The notes under the pieces were generated by a model that was not told where the DNA came from, made no database searches, and worked only from the letters and a program-made list of their open reading frames with translations. The translations under genes were made by a program, and so were the position numbers. This document shows positions 1 through 11,755 of a stretch of 64,000 bases of DNA, in pieces (the stretch's first letter is position 1; each line of letters begins with the position of its first letter). Origin of the DNA: Steinernema hermaphroditum (taxonomy: Eukaryota > Nematoda > Chromadorea > Rhabditida > Steinernematidae); the NCBI GenBank assembly GCA_030435675.1, contig CM059622.1, forward strand, positions 3,534,001 through 3,598,000, given 5' to 3'.

Positions 1-484
1 GGCCTCAAGGGCAGTTCGAAGAAGTCGAAGAACTCCGTGGTCAAGATGCTCGCCCTGGTCGTGCTGGTCTTCGCCGTCTGCTGGCTCCCCTACCGCGCAA
101 TGGTCATGTACAACTCGTTTGCCATGGTTCGATGGGACCCCGACTGGTAAGCCTATCTCTTTCCCCCTCTCATTCTTAGCTCCATTCCTCCAGGTACATC
201 TTCTTCTCAAAAACTCTGATTTTCGTCAATTGCGCCATAAACCCCATTGTGTACAACGTAATGAGTGGAAAGTTCCGAAACGCCTTCAAGAAGCTCTTCG
301 GAAAGAGCTCCAGCAAAACATACTATCAACGTAAGATCTGAAGTTTTCCAACGAGTCCTTACAGAATCTGATTCTAGATACACTATACCCAGGAGGTGTT
401 AGATCGTCGAATGGAATGGCTGAGCGTCGCCTTCTGATGACAAAGCAGATGTCGGACGAAGAGTCAACGACGCAGAAATTCTAA
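1..484 (+). CDS. TRH-receptor-like GPCR, C-terminal exons (partial)
   Basis: Three exons at 1-146, 194-330 and 378-484 (TAA at 482-484) splice in frame through introns of 47 bp with GT-AG ends. The open frame covers the end of intracellular loop 3, TM6 with the class A motif CWLPYR, a short loop, TM7 with NPIVYN (the NPxxY motif) and the basic helix-8 segment SGKFRNAFKKLFG, then a short Ser/Thr-rich tail. The TM6-TM7 wording resembles the thyrotropin-releasing hormone receptor family, for which nematodes have one ortholog (C. elegans trhr-1). The family acts in the plasma membrane and couples to Gq. The 5' part lies outside the window, so ligand-binding residues in TM2-TM5 cannot be checked. 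A decayed copy of the TM6 exon lies 7.5 kb away. Confidence 0.8.
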
Positions 485-690
485 GAAGTTCTCAAAAAAC
501 CGATCCGGGATTGCTGTACATATGTAGAGAATGCGTTGCGTTTCACGTAATTACGGGTTTACAATTTGTGTAATACGTTAAGCTAAAATAAATGTATATA
601 CATAACTGACGTGTATCCAACAAGGTAGATCCAAAAAGCAGATAAGAACGGAATGTTCGGGTGCCCGAAACTGAACACGAATTAACTCGC

Positions 691-1058
691 CGACAGGAGA
701 CGTTTTGATTTTCGCCGCTCATTTTTGGTTTATTATCTGTTTTTGTTCCCTTTCCATGAATTTGGACAATCCCCACGTGGATTGGGATTTCAAAACATTT
801 CAAAAGATTTGTAATAGCATCAGATAGCAGATGCAGACAACTAAGAACATGGGGATTTTCATTGAAAAATAACCAAACAAATCGTGCAAATACTGTGAAT
901 CATCTTTCTCTCCATTGAAAATAATCTAGGAAGTGAAAAGGCGCCTTCGAAGAACCGTCTTTTCTTAATAAGCTACCTCATGAATAGAAAGGGAAAGAAA
1001 ATACCAGAAACAGATAATAAACCAACAATGAGCGGCGAAAATCAATCGCGTCCTGTAG
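691..1058. repeat. Imperfect inverted repeat, about 70-bp arms
   Basis: Left arm about 691-762 and right arm about 981-1058 are reverse complements with small gaps. The shared core reads GATTTTCGCCGCTCATT on the left in plus orientation, and its complement occurs at 1026-1043. About 220 bp of AT-rich sequence lies between. Both arms therefore encode the same peptide start, MSGENQ, on opposite strands. It could be a foldback element or a small inverted duplication. The rest of 485-1027 shows no gene. Confidence 0.55.
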
Positions 1059-1396
1059 GTGAGTCTGTGCACTTTGAGCGCGGGGGTTTCCACTAGTCTA
1101 AATGATTTGAAAGCGCGTTTTGAAAAGATTCAATAGATTCAAACTGACCTGAAATAGCAGTTCAGTGGAGTCAGTCTATCATTTTGCACTGTAGGTCTCT
1201 GAGGATGCTAGGCCTAGTATTTCTTTACAGTTTCACTTTTAGCCTTTTCGCTGTACGCGGATATTTGTGTCCCCTGGATATTCTCTCGGCAATTCATTTC
1301 TGTCATCGAAACGGGGATGACCAGTCCTGACCAGAGCGCCAAGAGCGCGACGTTACCGGAAGTCAAAGACTGCGAACAACGCTCAGACATAAAACG
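1028..1396 (+). other. Possible two-exon small gene, unrecognised
   Basis: An ATG at 1028 opens ten codons (MSGENQSRPV) and meets a consensus donor at 1057 (G/GTGAGT). An acceptor after TTCTTTACAG at 1230 rejoins an open frame that runs to a TGA at about 1396, giving roughly 66 residues. No family is recognised. The starting exon sits inside one arm of an inverted repeat, which makes chance or repeat origin quite possible. A further open stretch follows at 1397-1618 and ends near an AATAAA at about 1608. This is a weak model. Confidence 0.2.
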
Positions 1397-2089
1397 ATGA
1401 TGCCTCTCTTCCCCCCGGCTATCACTTCTCCTGGAACAACATTCGACCTTCGCCCATCTGATAACCACAACCAAGAAGAAGTCATCAAGTTATTCCCCCA
1501 CCGAAGGATTCACGAGACTCCAAGCCACCTAGAACGACGACCTCTCCAGTCAGCCATTTCTCACGTCATTCACCTGAAGGCCGTCTTGTCTATTTACGTA
1601 ACTTCTCTAATAAACTGATTTGTAACATACCGTATGTAACATATAGGCCGTTCCTTTGGGATGCTCATATGAAAACATTGAAAAAAAACACAAAACCCTG
1701 AGTTTGCGAGTTTATTTCTCATATCTAAGGCTTACGCCTTGCGAGACGTCATATGTATGCACAAGAAATACATTGTCACACCGTAGTCGCCGGTCTTCTT
1801 CTGGCTTCGGCACATCAGAGTAGAACAAGGCGATCCCATCAGTGTGCGCAGAGATGAGAAGAGCTGATTCAGTTGGAGCACAGCGCATTTGTCTTCAACT
1901 CGGGTGGCGGCGCGGACGTCGGAGTTAAAGAGCTTCTTCGGCAGTTTCCGCGGGAGACACGCGAAGAACGGCATCTCGATGAAACGCGTCGGTGGAGCAC
2001 AACGGACGAACCGGGAACCATCAGGGCAGCTGGCTGCGCGGACTTTCAGCGAGACTTTGACTTCTCTGGCGACGCGGGTGGAGTCGGGC

Positions 2090-2395
2090 GGTTGTGACGA
2101 CTTCTTGGCGAGACGGTGGAACTACGGCTCCCTGGTGTCCCAGGCCTTCTAGAAGCCGGGAGCGATCATTGCACCAACAACGACAGCCGAGAACGACCGC
2201 TCACTCAACTCACTCGGCTCAGACAGCCTCAGAGAGAGTGAGTGGACGATCCGACCGATCGCTGACGACCCGACCGAACGCTTTAACTTATACTGGGTGA
2301 CTTGGGAATCGGATCGGATCGGCTGCCGAAGCGGACTTCGGAGTTGGAGCTGATCCTCACTCAACTCATTCAGCGAAACTCAGAAAGAGCGATGG
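2090..2395 (+). repeat. Dispersed repeat family A, copy 1
   Basis: The characteristic core reads GACCGCTCACTCAACTC, then after a short spacer AGAGAGAGTGAGTGGACGA and CCGACCGATCGCTG. A second partial core follows at about 2356-2393. The same sequence recurs at 26710-26835, 50895-51135 (reverse orientation) and 56225-56310. The upstream half (GGAACTACGGC and a CTTCTAG box) is shared with the 51 kb copy only. No coding capacity is recognised. The interval 1400-2090 before it holds no gene I can support. Confidence 0.7.
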
Positions 2396-2557
2396 AACAA
2401 ACAGAGAACGCACTGAGACATAGAAATTTATATATTACATTGGCTAAACACTAAGCTCTCATTGGACTACTATGAGGTACTTCACTCCCAAACATAAAAG
2501 GCGATTCCATTCTTTGTCCCTTGGTACAACGTGTTGTTTTGTACAGTCCATAAGTAC

Positions 2558-4697
2558 TCAGTCTCGTTTGTGGTGTAGAACGTGTCTAAATGTTTCCGTC
2601 AGCATTATCGCGAGTTCGATCGAACCTCCATACGGTGCCTTGCTAAGCACGTAGTACATGGCTTTGTTTGCACCGCAGTATCCTTTCTGCTTGCTCACTA
2701 GCATCATAGCGCCGTTGTTCAAATCAGGCGATGATGGCTGCCAGGAGAAGTACTGGTTCCACCACAGCTTCCCACGGCTCCCGATTCCATAAGTTTGGAA
2801 TATTTCGTAAAGGACGCTAAGCTTCGGACAGAGGCTCTTGATCGTCGCTCTGTTATGAGAGTAGTAGGAGTAAGGGATGACCTTCCCTTCGGCCCCTACA
2901 AGTTGTACTTTACGAAGAAAACCATAAACGAAAGGTCACTTTCGTACTGATATCCTACGGGGAACCTCCTCGAGTCCATCTGGTAGTGATGCTTGATGAA
3001 GAACCATCCGTATGATCGGCGCAAAGGCGCTGCATTGGGAACGATGTCCCTGCCTATAAGCTCCTAAAATCGCTGTTTAGCTCATACGACAGTTATGTTT
3101 GCTGGCACTGTCTCTGGGATTGTTGGCTTCTGGGTCGAAGTGCTTGTTGGCTCAAACCAGCTCGCAAGTTCATCGAAGCGGCGATAGGTGTATTCACACA
3201 AAAATCCAAATCCTGTTGATTCGAAGGAGTTGATGTACGCGAGTGTTCCATCTGGATTCTTGGTGAGGTAGTTCTTCGCCTCCTAGAATAAACAAATATT
3301 TTGTAGGGTCGAAAACGCCCCATCGTCAGCCCCTTCAGGTCGTTGAGAACTAACATTTTGCCTCTTACCTCAAGATTCCGCGTATTCAAGAAAAGGTGGG
3401 AAGAATGAGGGCTCACTGTAGCAATTGAATAGTCGATAAACACAGATATATCATCAATAGGATCCACATGTGATGAGTTGATTGTAATGTTTCAATAAAT
3501 GAGTGAAGCACCTCTGCTCTAAGTCAACGGTACCGTAAACGCGTGTCAGCGCAGCTAGGTCAGCAACGTGTATGAAGTTCTTGCTTATTTCAAGAGGCAA
3601 ATAACACCTATCGGAGTCGATCAACCCTCCTTTGCAAAGACCATTCAGGGTCCAGTCTGAAATGGAGAAGACACCTTTTTGACTCTCTTTCACTTTTCAT
3701 ACCTAGTGACGGAGGTGAAGGAACTGTCGGCTCGTCTTCTTGTCGGACGGTATATTCACAAATAAATCCATACTCGTCGGACACATTTCCTTTCCAGTGG
3801 AAGAACAGCTTTTTGACGCCCAGTGTCCTTTTAGTTATGTACACTGTGTTAGCCTGGAAAGTATGCGTCCAAATCACCATATCTGTTGGTTTGTTCCTTT
3901 CTACAGAAATTGACTACATGTCTAAACTACTTCCTCTATTGAAAAATGTTATCCATGACGATCCTTGGGTTAAAACGACTCAATGACTTCACGTAAAAGA
4001 GATACTCTTCCTCCCTATCTTCTGAGAACCACATACAATACAACTTGACCCCACTCTAAAAAACCCAGGGGATATCCATAACGACGAGTAAAAGCGACGA
4101 AAAAAGAAAAGCATGGATTCGGTTCCACCGCGTTCGCCTTGATCCGTGTTTTCCCATCCATGTCTTATACCAACCAGACGGGAAGTTTTCGGCAAATTAC
4201 AGAATATTCTACGCGTAAACCAACCTCAAGCAGTTTCGCTCCGTGCAACGGCGTAAGAATATTGTCCCCCGTCCATGCCAAATCATAATTGATATAATCA
4301 GTGATTTCAAGAGCTGGAATATCGGCTGAACGACCACCGAGTAGCAGCTGGCTGTAGCGATTTTCCAAGTGGGTCTGACAAAGCAGTTGAACGGCCGAAA
4401 AATCATGGTGCTTCTCGAATTCCATAGGCGATAATCCCGCAGCATTTAGTTGAAACTCGTCCGCGTTTAGTGGTAGAATACATTTCCGACCGACCACGAC
4501 TCCTCCATCTTTGCAGATATCTTTTAGAAGTAGATCTTCAAGCGACCCTTCTGAGGATTCTTAGAACTCCAAACCAACCGAGATTCCCCGTTGAAGCTTC
4601 GAGGAGAGCCACAAAGGGAATGAATAAGACGACGGTGATCCACTGCCACATGCTTGAAGAATGGGTTGGAATCCGCACTTTTAAGGAAAACTTCATT
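2558..4697 (-). CDS. Secreted multi-CTLD C-type lectin-like protein, possibly decaying
   Basis: The 5' end (ATG at 4697 or 4652) encodes a signal peptide beginning MWQWITVVLFIPFVALLEA. Downstream exons give CTLD-like blocks that end in GFICEY (about 3750) and GFLCEY (about 3200), each preceded by a block of the type CKDGG...C...P. A third block near 2650-3050 contains SLCPKLSVLYEIF and WWNQYFSWQPSS and would stop at 2558. Introns of 45-46 bp join several blocks cleanly, for example after PSPPSL near 3700 and before ELIGRDIV near 3065. Two junctions do not fit: a shift near 4560 right after the signal peptide, and a one-base shift near 3470 inside the second CTLD, where both sides align to the first CTLD. 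C-type lectins of this kind are secreted and often infection-responsive in nematodes. The exact exon set is unresolved. Confidence 0.6.
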
Positions 4698-5317
4698 AAG
4701 TGACTAATTATAAAAAAGATGAAAATTGGATCGGATGCAATTGAATTTTGACTAATGATGAATTGCGATGCGCACTTGTAACTTTCTCCGCCAGCCCCCG
4801 CTGACAACGAGACGCTCTTCTTGACCTGAAACAATCATCGCTTTTGACAAATTGACAAATCGACGTTCCTTATAATCAGAAATTTGTTTTTTCATTAACA
4901 AGGGAACCTTCTGAAATGTATCGGGCTGAATGTTGCATGCTGCATCCTGCCGTCTACCTGAAAACCGCCGCGACCGGTATATGGACAATAGATACCTGGG
5001 ATAATAGATCAGTTTTCCCTGTGGCCTGTGATCTATGTTAGCAGATTCCCGGGATGGAAAAAAAAGACAGACAGACCAACGGATCCGTCGGTTCTCTGTT
5101 AATATCTCTGAAGCGCACCATTAATCTTCTAGTAAAACAATTCACAGAGAAGCAGATCTAAGTCACGAGCAGAGTTAAGCGGATACATTCAGGTACTCAA
5201 ACCCGAAATACCCCAACACATGTATAACTCTGATCAAGAGAACTTTTATTTTCAAGGACTACATAAACCGAAATATAAGTAAACACAACAACCCAGAATA
5301 AACAATTCCTTAAGTTC

Positions 5318-6676
5318 TTACTGTCCTTTGACGTAATCTTTTATGCACACGGTTTGAGCTGGAACCATAACGATGTTTACATCATCCCACTTGCCTGTGA
5401 ACTCATTTGTCACAACGAAGACCTACAGAAACAAGAAGTAATCTAAGGGAGACAACGCCTCTCTCTCACCGCCCCACCACTTCCGCTCGGCATTCCGTCA
5501 GGCTGACCAACGTCCCAGTTAGTGTATGTCGGCGCCGATCCATCGGAGAGCCACCGAAAGCCATCCTTTACCCAAGCTCTGCCTTCGGGGATTCCAAGAG
5601 CGATCAGCTTATCCTTCAAATTGATATTTTTGTACTCTCTGTCGATTTTTAAGGTATCTGCCTTCATATCCGAGCAGACTTGATTAAACGTGCTTTGACT
5701 GGCCTGTTGCTCGAATTCCTAAACGATGTATTCACAGTGTTAGACCAGTAGCCTCCCACATACGATTGTGATGTAGCCAAAGCATTTGTTCAGCGTCTTC
5801 TCATATTCGTCGAGAGCCCCTGGACAGCAAATAACCTTGTCCTTCACCGACTTTATCCACATCATTTTGGCAGGACAACACACCGGCTTCTCGTTGATCC
5901 AACCCTTATATGTTGTGCCCACTGGACAGCATGCGGCTGTAATTCCCTTAGTTTGTTTGCTCACCACTGTTCCCGGTGGACAGCAGTTTTCCTCATGCGG
6001 GCAGCACAGTTCACGGGACCCGTCTGTTCCCGGGAACAAGTTATCTGGACAACACACTTCTGTTCCGTTGTTGAGCGTAATTGGGAAGCAGCAATCTGCT
6101 GCTCCATTCAAAGCTTTCTTTCCTTTGGGGCACTTCTCTTCAACAGCAGGCTCACCAATACACTTCGCATTACCAGTCTTAGAACAATGAGTACTCTAAA
6201 TGGATCATCTTACAGTTTTGGTTCCGAACTGTATCACTAACGAGCTTCTCCACCTCTTGGCACAAATTCGCTTTGATGTCACATTTTCCTGACAATAGCT
6301 CCGTCACTAAACGACCAAGTTGCGCCATTTAAAACGTTCGCGGATTACCGTCCAGGTCCGGAGTAACCTGACACCGATCTATCTGCCTTGTGTCCACGAG
6401 ATACACTTCTTCTGTCTTCTCTTTTTCCTTAAACGCCAACACTTTCTCCGGAAGGACGCACTGGAAACCCTTGGCCAACTTCCTAACAATGACAACCACT
6501 TTCTTCTCGCTAAAAGCTTCCATTCCGCACGCCTCCATCGTTGTCAAAACTCCTTTATTGACACTTGCGTTGTAGACCACATCCAGGGATATCAGAGTGA
6601 ATCTTAATTCCCGCGTCTTCGCTCTATTAAAGCGTGCCAAAAGCAGCACACCGAGTGTTGCCAGATGGACTTTCAT
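5318..6676 (-). CDS. Secreted protein with CC-repeats and a C-terminal C-type lectin domain
   Basis: Exons 6349-6676, 6242-6306, 5764-6195, 5472-5718 (the first base of this exon may be 5470) and 5318-5422 join in frame to about 392 residues. The ATG at 6676 gives a signal peptide (MKVHLATLGVLLLARF). Next come about 125 residues with four cysteines and no recognised domain. A Cys-rich block follows with repeated CC pairs spaced 15-20 residues apart (CCFP, CCPD, CCPH, CCPP, CCPV, CCPA, CCPG), like nematode CC-type domains. The C-terminal domain carries RAWVKDGFRWLSDGSAPTY, TNWDVGQPDG and KWDDV...C, which is a short-form C-type lectin fold. The Ca-binding EPN/QPD-type triplet appears as QPD. 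The upstream multi-CTLD gene on the same strand suggests a small lectin cluster. Ligand is unknown. Confidence 0.75.
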
Positions 6677-7557
6677 GGTGCATGAAGTAGCTGCAAAATA
6701 CGTGAGAAGAAACAGTTATACTTGTAGCCAGTACAGTTAAGGTTTGCGGACGGCCTCCGTTTGCGCGAAGTGGAGGAAAGCTTCACGATAAGTGAGTGAC
6801 TTAAATCTGACGCGAAGTCGATCAAGATAATGTATTTTCGCCACTCCGCTCACATGGAAACAAAGTGGCAGATGTTTTTAAAAAAATGTGAATAATTGCA
6901 TTTACGAGTGCTCTTCAGCAAGGGCTCTGGTACTACGACATTTGCGTCACTTGATATTCCCGCACCATGCTACCACTTACAAAGGAGGGTTCCCAAGTGA
7001 TAAACGCCGATTTGGCTGAAGCTTTGTTCATTGATAGAACTGTTGACATGAAGTGCAGTGACGTCTGCGGCATCGACAGCATCTCGTGGAAAAGCGTCAG
7101 GGGTTAAGTGATATAGTGATGTTGAAACCGAGCTGAAAGCAGTGAGCGTGCCGAACTACGACGCTTTTTTTCTCCGTCGAATTCAATCCTCGTCGACGGC
7201 AGAACATTTTTCGGCATTACGATCTTAGTCGATGTTTTTACCACAATTTAATCGTACGAAAACGGCCACTTACGAGAGTCGCACAACGACCACACACAGT
7301 GATATCGTAGTGGAACTCTGAATTCGGTTGATGTTGACACGACAGTCCTTCGCACTCCACCAGGCATAACTTGAGTCCCTTTCGCTTGCCTACTACGACT
7401 TCTTTTCACTGGGGCGTCGCATAGTTGGTACGGTAATCCGGTATGAATACAGCGTCACCAGCATTAGTGAAGGGGTTTCTGGTCCCATGCTGGCAGTTGA
7501 AGCTTTCTTCCATCTTCCGATCCTTCAGAGGCTCCATTAGAGCATGAATCGTCCTCA
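6677..7557. other. Intergenic, no gene recognised
   Basis: This interval holds no open frame with recognisable protein content on either strand. It contains the presumed promoter of the lectin gene ending at 6676, and short AT-rich stretches. I see no convincing repeat or RNA gene. Confidence 0.5.
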
Positions 7558-7636
7558 GCTCGCCCTTCTCGTACTGGTCTTCGCCGTCTGCTGACTCCCC
7601 TTCTGGCCAACTCGTCAGCCATGGTTCGATGTGAAG
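7558..7636 (+). pseudogene. Decayed copy of the TRH-receptor TM6 exon segment
   Basis: The stretch matches 49-136 of the GPCR gene in the same orientation, including the identical run CTGGTCTTCGCCGTCTGCTG and the end GCCATGGTTCGATG. The Trp codon of CWLP is now TGA, and about 15 bases corresponding to CGCAATGGTCATGTA are missing. Only about 80 bp of similarity is visible and flanking exon or intron sequence is not shared, so this is a small fragment copy, not a gene duplicate. Confidence 0.75.
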
Positions 7637-7846
7637 AACATTCTTTTATCATAAACAAACATGTAACCAAAATCACACATATGGAAAAGTGACTAAAATC
7701 ACATTCATAAGGGAATAGAACTCTATCTACAGATTCGTCGTCAGAAGAGGGTCTACGGGACTAAAGTGGAATGATCGATGTCTACGATGGGTTCATCAGA
7801 GCCTGATAGATGATATCATTTGATAAATCTTTGGACGGATTGGGGA

Positions 7847-10800
7847 TTAAAGCACAAAGTGAAGTAAGAGAAGAGCGCCGGTGACGATCGTGGTCAAGGA
7901 CAGAGATCGTCTTGGCGACGATGCGGTGAGCATGGAGGAGAATTCGACGTTCGATCGCTGATTGCAATCTGAAAACATATCATACAAGAGGGTTGATCTT
8001 ACAATCGGCTTACTTTTATCGGGAGTCTCTACAAGCTTCTTAGCTTCGTCTATGAGTCGACAGTACTTCCCGTGGACGTCAACGTCGATTCGATGACTCG
8101 TGCCGGTGAGCTCATCTCCAAGAACGAACGATTTCCGAGTTATCCGGTTATATTTTGGCCAGATGTCGATGGGATTGCTGAAAGGGATGGACATCAGCTT
8201 CCGGTCACGAATTAACGCCAATTTTTGGAGTATTTAGGACAGAACGTCTACCGAAAAGCTTACCCAGAATTAGCAAAATTCATCCAGTATCCCATGATGA
8301 TCTCCGAGAACTTCTGCTCATTGGGGAGCTGCGCCGGATTGTACATGTGTCCCATCCGGAAGGGCATTCCGAAAAAGTATTCGATCTCGTATCCGTGCAT
8401 GGCGCCCATCCACTTGGGCCAGGTGTTCGCCGATGACCTCTTGGTGAAGTAGTACATGTACACTCCCCCCTCGATGTTGTCGGCCAAGAAATCGGAGAAC
8501 TCGATGAGCGAGCAGGTGAAGGAATAGTCGCCGACAAATCTGGCCACTCCATCGCGCAGTCTTTCCCTCAGATCAGCCCTATCGGACACCTCTTCGTAGG
8601 CGTGCAGCAGGGCGTGCCGGGCGAGGAGAGAGTTGCCGAAGTTAGGCATGAATGCCTCGAAGGATTGCGTGTATTGCGCCCTGTTGATAAGAGCTCGATT
8701 GGAGATGTCTTCGGCAGAGACGGTGTGGTTGAAGTGGAAGCCGTATTTGGGGTTGTCCAGATAGTACGGTAGCCAGTAGGTTCCCTCGTCTTGGACGGTG
8801 CCCACTATGGCCGAAATGTCTTTTTTGAAGTTTCGAGTTCGAATCTTTTCGTAGACGTTGCCCTGGAAAAGAAGAATCAGATTATTGTGGATAGCTTTCA
8901 CATACCTTAAAGAAATTGGCATCTTCTTCGATCGGTACAAACGGAAACATCATAGGAACGATTATCTGGTTCGACACAGAATCTGCTTCCTTCTGAAAAC
9001 AGCAAGATGAAGACTGGAAACACCAAGAGCTCTTGGGAACGCTAAAAGATACAGTACCTGGATAATATGCGGCGGAATCTCGGACATGCACTTCAGCACC
9101 CGATCGACCTCTTTGCTGATGTCATTAGCGTTTCTCGTGCAGTTGAGTCGTCTCGCCAACGAGATCGACATTTCCAGCATCAAGTCATTAGGCTTGGTTG
9201 CCCAACTGTTGATTATCGCTGCGCTCTAAGGGCACATGACCTTGATAGAGATATGGAAGTCAAAGGACATACATTGACAATGATGTTGTGGAAGTAGCGG
9301 TGGCTATCAGGCGCGAAGAGATGAGCTGTCACTGAAGCGCCTCCGGAGCTCTCTCCTAGAAGAGTTACCCTCGATCGATCGCCTCCAAAGCCGGCGATGT
9401 TCTCGTGGATCCATCGGAGCGCGATTTGCTGGTCAAGAAGGCCCATGTTTCCGGGTGCCGGCGAGTCCAACCCGAAGTAGAGGAACCCGAAGGGACCGAG
9501 CCGGTAGTTGATGTTCACGACGATCGCGTTGTGCATCGCGGCGAGAACCCGACCGTCGTACAAGTCCAGGGAAGGAGAGCCTGAGAAGAAGCCACCGCCG
9601 TAGATCCACACAATCACGGAGCCGTTATGTCGTTGCGGGACCCACATGTTCAGGCTGAGGCAGTCTTCGTCGAGGGCCTGAAGCGATTTGTGGTGAAGAT
9701 ATGCTCCTCTTTGAGGGGGCCTAATTGTTATTTGGATGTAAATTAGTAGAGTTCTAGGGTCGTCAGATGTTCCTATGATGCATAGTGGATGCTTTCAACT
9801 TTAGTGGATGCTTTCAACGGAAAATGCTTTCAACTGGAGGTTTTTGTCAATGACCCAATAACCATTGCGTGAGCATAGGATACACATATGCTTCCAACCT
9901 AGCATCGTAATGAAAATGAAAATGTGACAGATTTGGGCTAGTTCCGTAGTACATATGTATGCCCAATCCACTGGGGAGGGCCAAATCCGATCCAGCGGTT
10001 CACATCCTCTAATGTCGTCTCCATTTGTTTATTATTTTCTTACAAACGTCCCGGTCGTGACGCAACTATTTAATGCCTTCCCATAAAAATTTGAATGCTT
10101 TCAATGTGGCCACATCACCTACTTCTCTAAACCCGAATTCGAAAATAGTCTCTGCAATAAAACGACCCAGTGACGTCAGAGTTTCGGCTATTTTCGCTAC
10201 TTGCGTAAAGCACTTACGTTAGGAGGGTTCCACATTTCGGCACTTGGGAATTGAGGAAACATGTTGTCCGGCGTGAGGTAGCACGTTTTGGCGAGGGTAT
10301 CGGCGAGGTACTCGCCCGTCCACTTGTCGACGAACTCCGGCTTCGCGAATCGCCGACGACCGACCGGCGTCTTTCCGTAAGGCACTCCGAGAAAAGCGGC
10401 TATGGGTTTTTCATTGAATACCTGGAAAATGAGATTTATCAGGAAAGTCGTAGTCATCTTTTTCGGAATCACCCTACGCGGAATGATCAGAATGGTCCTC
10501 CCTGTCCCTACCTCTTTTTCACAAATCCGAGTAAGAAGTTGATCAAGAACAAGCAATGTACCTGTTCTGTAGCTTAACTCCCTGATGACGCAGAATATCT
10601 CAACTTTGAAATCTTCTGGGAGTACAATCACCCATGACAATATTAAGATTGATAGACCACCACTATCAGATGCACAGGCATTGTCATGTCTACTATGTGA
10701 GCATCCATTTCTAACCCTCTGCCTTCCCGACATTGTACTCTTCAAAAAATGCCGATAGAAACTACTAAGTGTCGAATGCGATGGTCATGAAGCTGTCACA

Positions 10801-11755
10801 TGCTCATAAGCAGAGATCGGCATTGATGAATCGATTGATTGGCGATTCAACCGGCGATTCGACGAATCGTATCAGTCGATTTGAACTTATCTCTGCTCAT
10901 AAGTGTGACTAAAAGAGAAAAGGTCATATCGAAGACATTTTTTCAAATCGTTCTGAGAGTTGAGACCCCAACCCACGCACAGTGTTTGACAGTGAGCACG
11001 ATCTGTTTTATTGTAGGTTTGCAGATTTTCGAGCACTCAAACAAAAAAAAAAGAAGAAGGAAAGGGAAGCCAAATGAAAAGGAGTAGTAGTGGGTAGTAG
11101 CTCCTTCCGGCGTCTAGACTGATCAGACGCCCTTTTCTGTCTACGATTGTACATATGAAGAATCCGATTGTAGATTGAGATGAACCACACTCGTTCCCCA
11201 TGACTCGACACAACAGGACACAACACAACGGTCACAAATACTTGAGATTTTTTTTGGCATGACCCAATCCGTTTAAATCAAAGAAATCGCTTAATCACCC
11301 TAGCCTGTTGAATTATGCGCTAAGATTAGCATTCGACTATGAATCAAAGAATGAATGGTTTGCATCTGAAGTTCATTAACTTGGTCAAGTTTAGTGCAGA
11401 AAATCTGAAAAAGCGCCAGACCAAAACCTAATTTAGATCCGTCTGGTGATAACGGACATCATAGGAAAGACTCGTTGCAGATTCTTTTTTGCAAAAGTGA
11501 AATGTATTTGCCTTCAAAATCGAGTCTTCTAGATCCACTTGAGCATCGAATATTTGCATATTGAATAACCAGGTTTGATTATTGATATTTCATAGTAGAA
11601 GTTCGGTTCGAACCAACCTGTCGAACGCCCCTAAGCAGGCCGTACTTCGTCCTGACGAGGAGATCACTGTCGTCGCTGAACTGAGGCTGATAGGCGCGCT
11701 GTTCGGCGGGGCGCCAAAAGCACGCGGCGGCGCCGATCAGCAACACCACTTTCAT
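7847..11755 (-). CDS. Acetylcholinesterase with GPI-type tail
   Basis: Exons 11618-11755, 10218-10421, 9273-9677, 9058-9225, 8906-8992, 8264-8862, 8014 to about 8221 and 7847-7968 give about 640 residues. A signal peptide ([14 protein letters not shown]) precedes the alpha/beta-hydrolase fold. Visible motifs are AEMWNPP (choline-site Trp), [20 protein letters not shown] (oxyanion hole), GESSGG (catalytic Ser), DEGTYW (catalytic Glu) and [12 protein letters not shown] (catalytic His). The last exon ends in a hydrophobic segment ([15 protein letters not shown]) after a Ser-rich stretch, as in GPI-anchored nematode ACE-2/3/4; I cannot say which paralog. It would hydrolyse acetylcholine at synapses. 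The junction near 8222-8263 has a good donor (GTAAGC) but no in-frame AG acceptor, so a non-standard site or sequence error is likely. Intron 1 is about 1.2 kb and carries a short imperfect inverted repeat (about 10805-10905). Confidence 0.9.
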
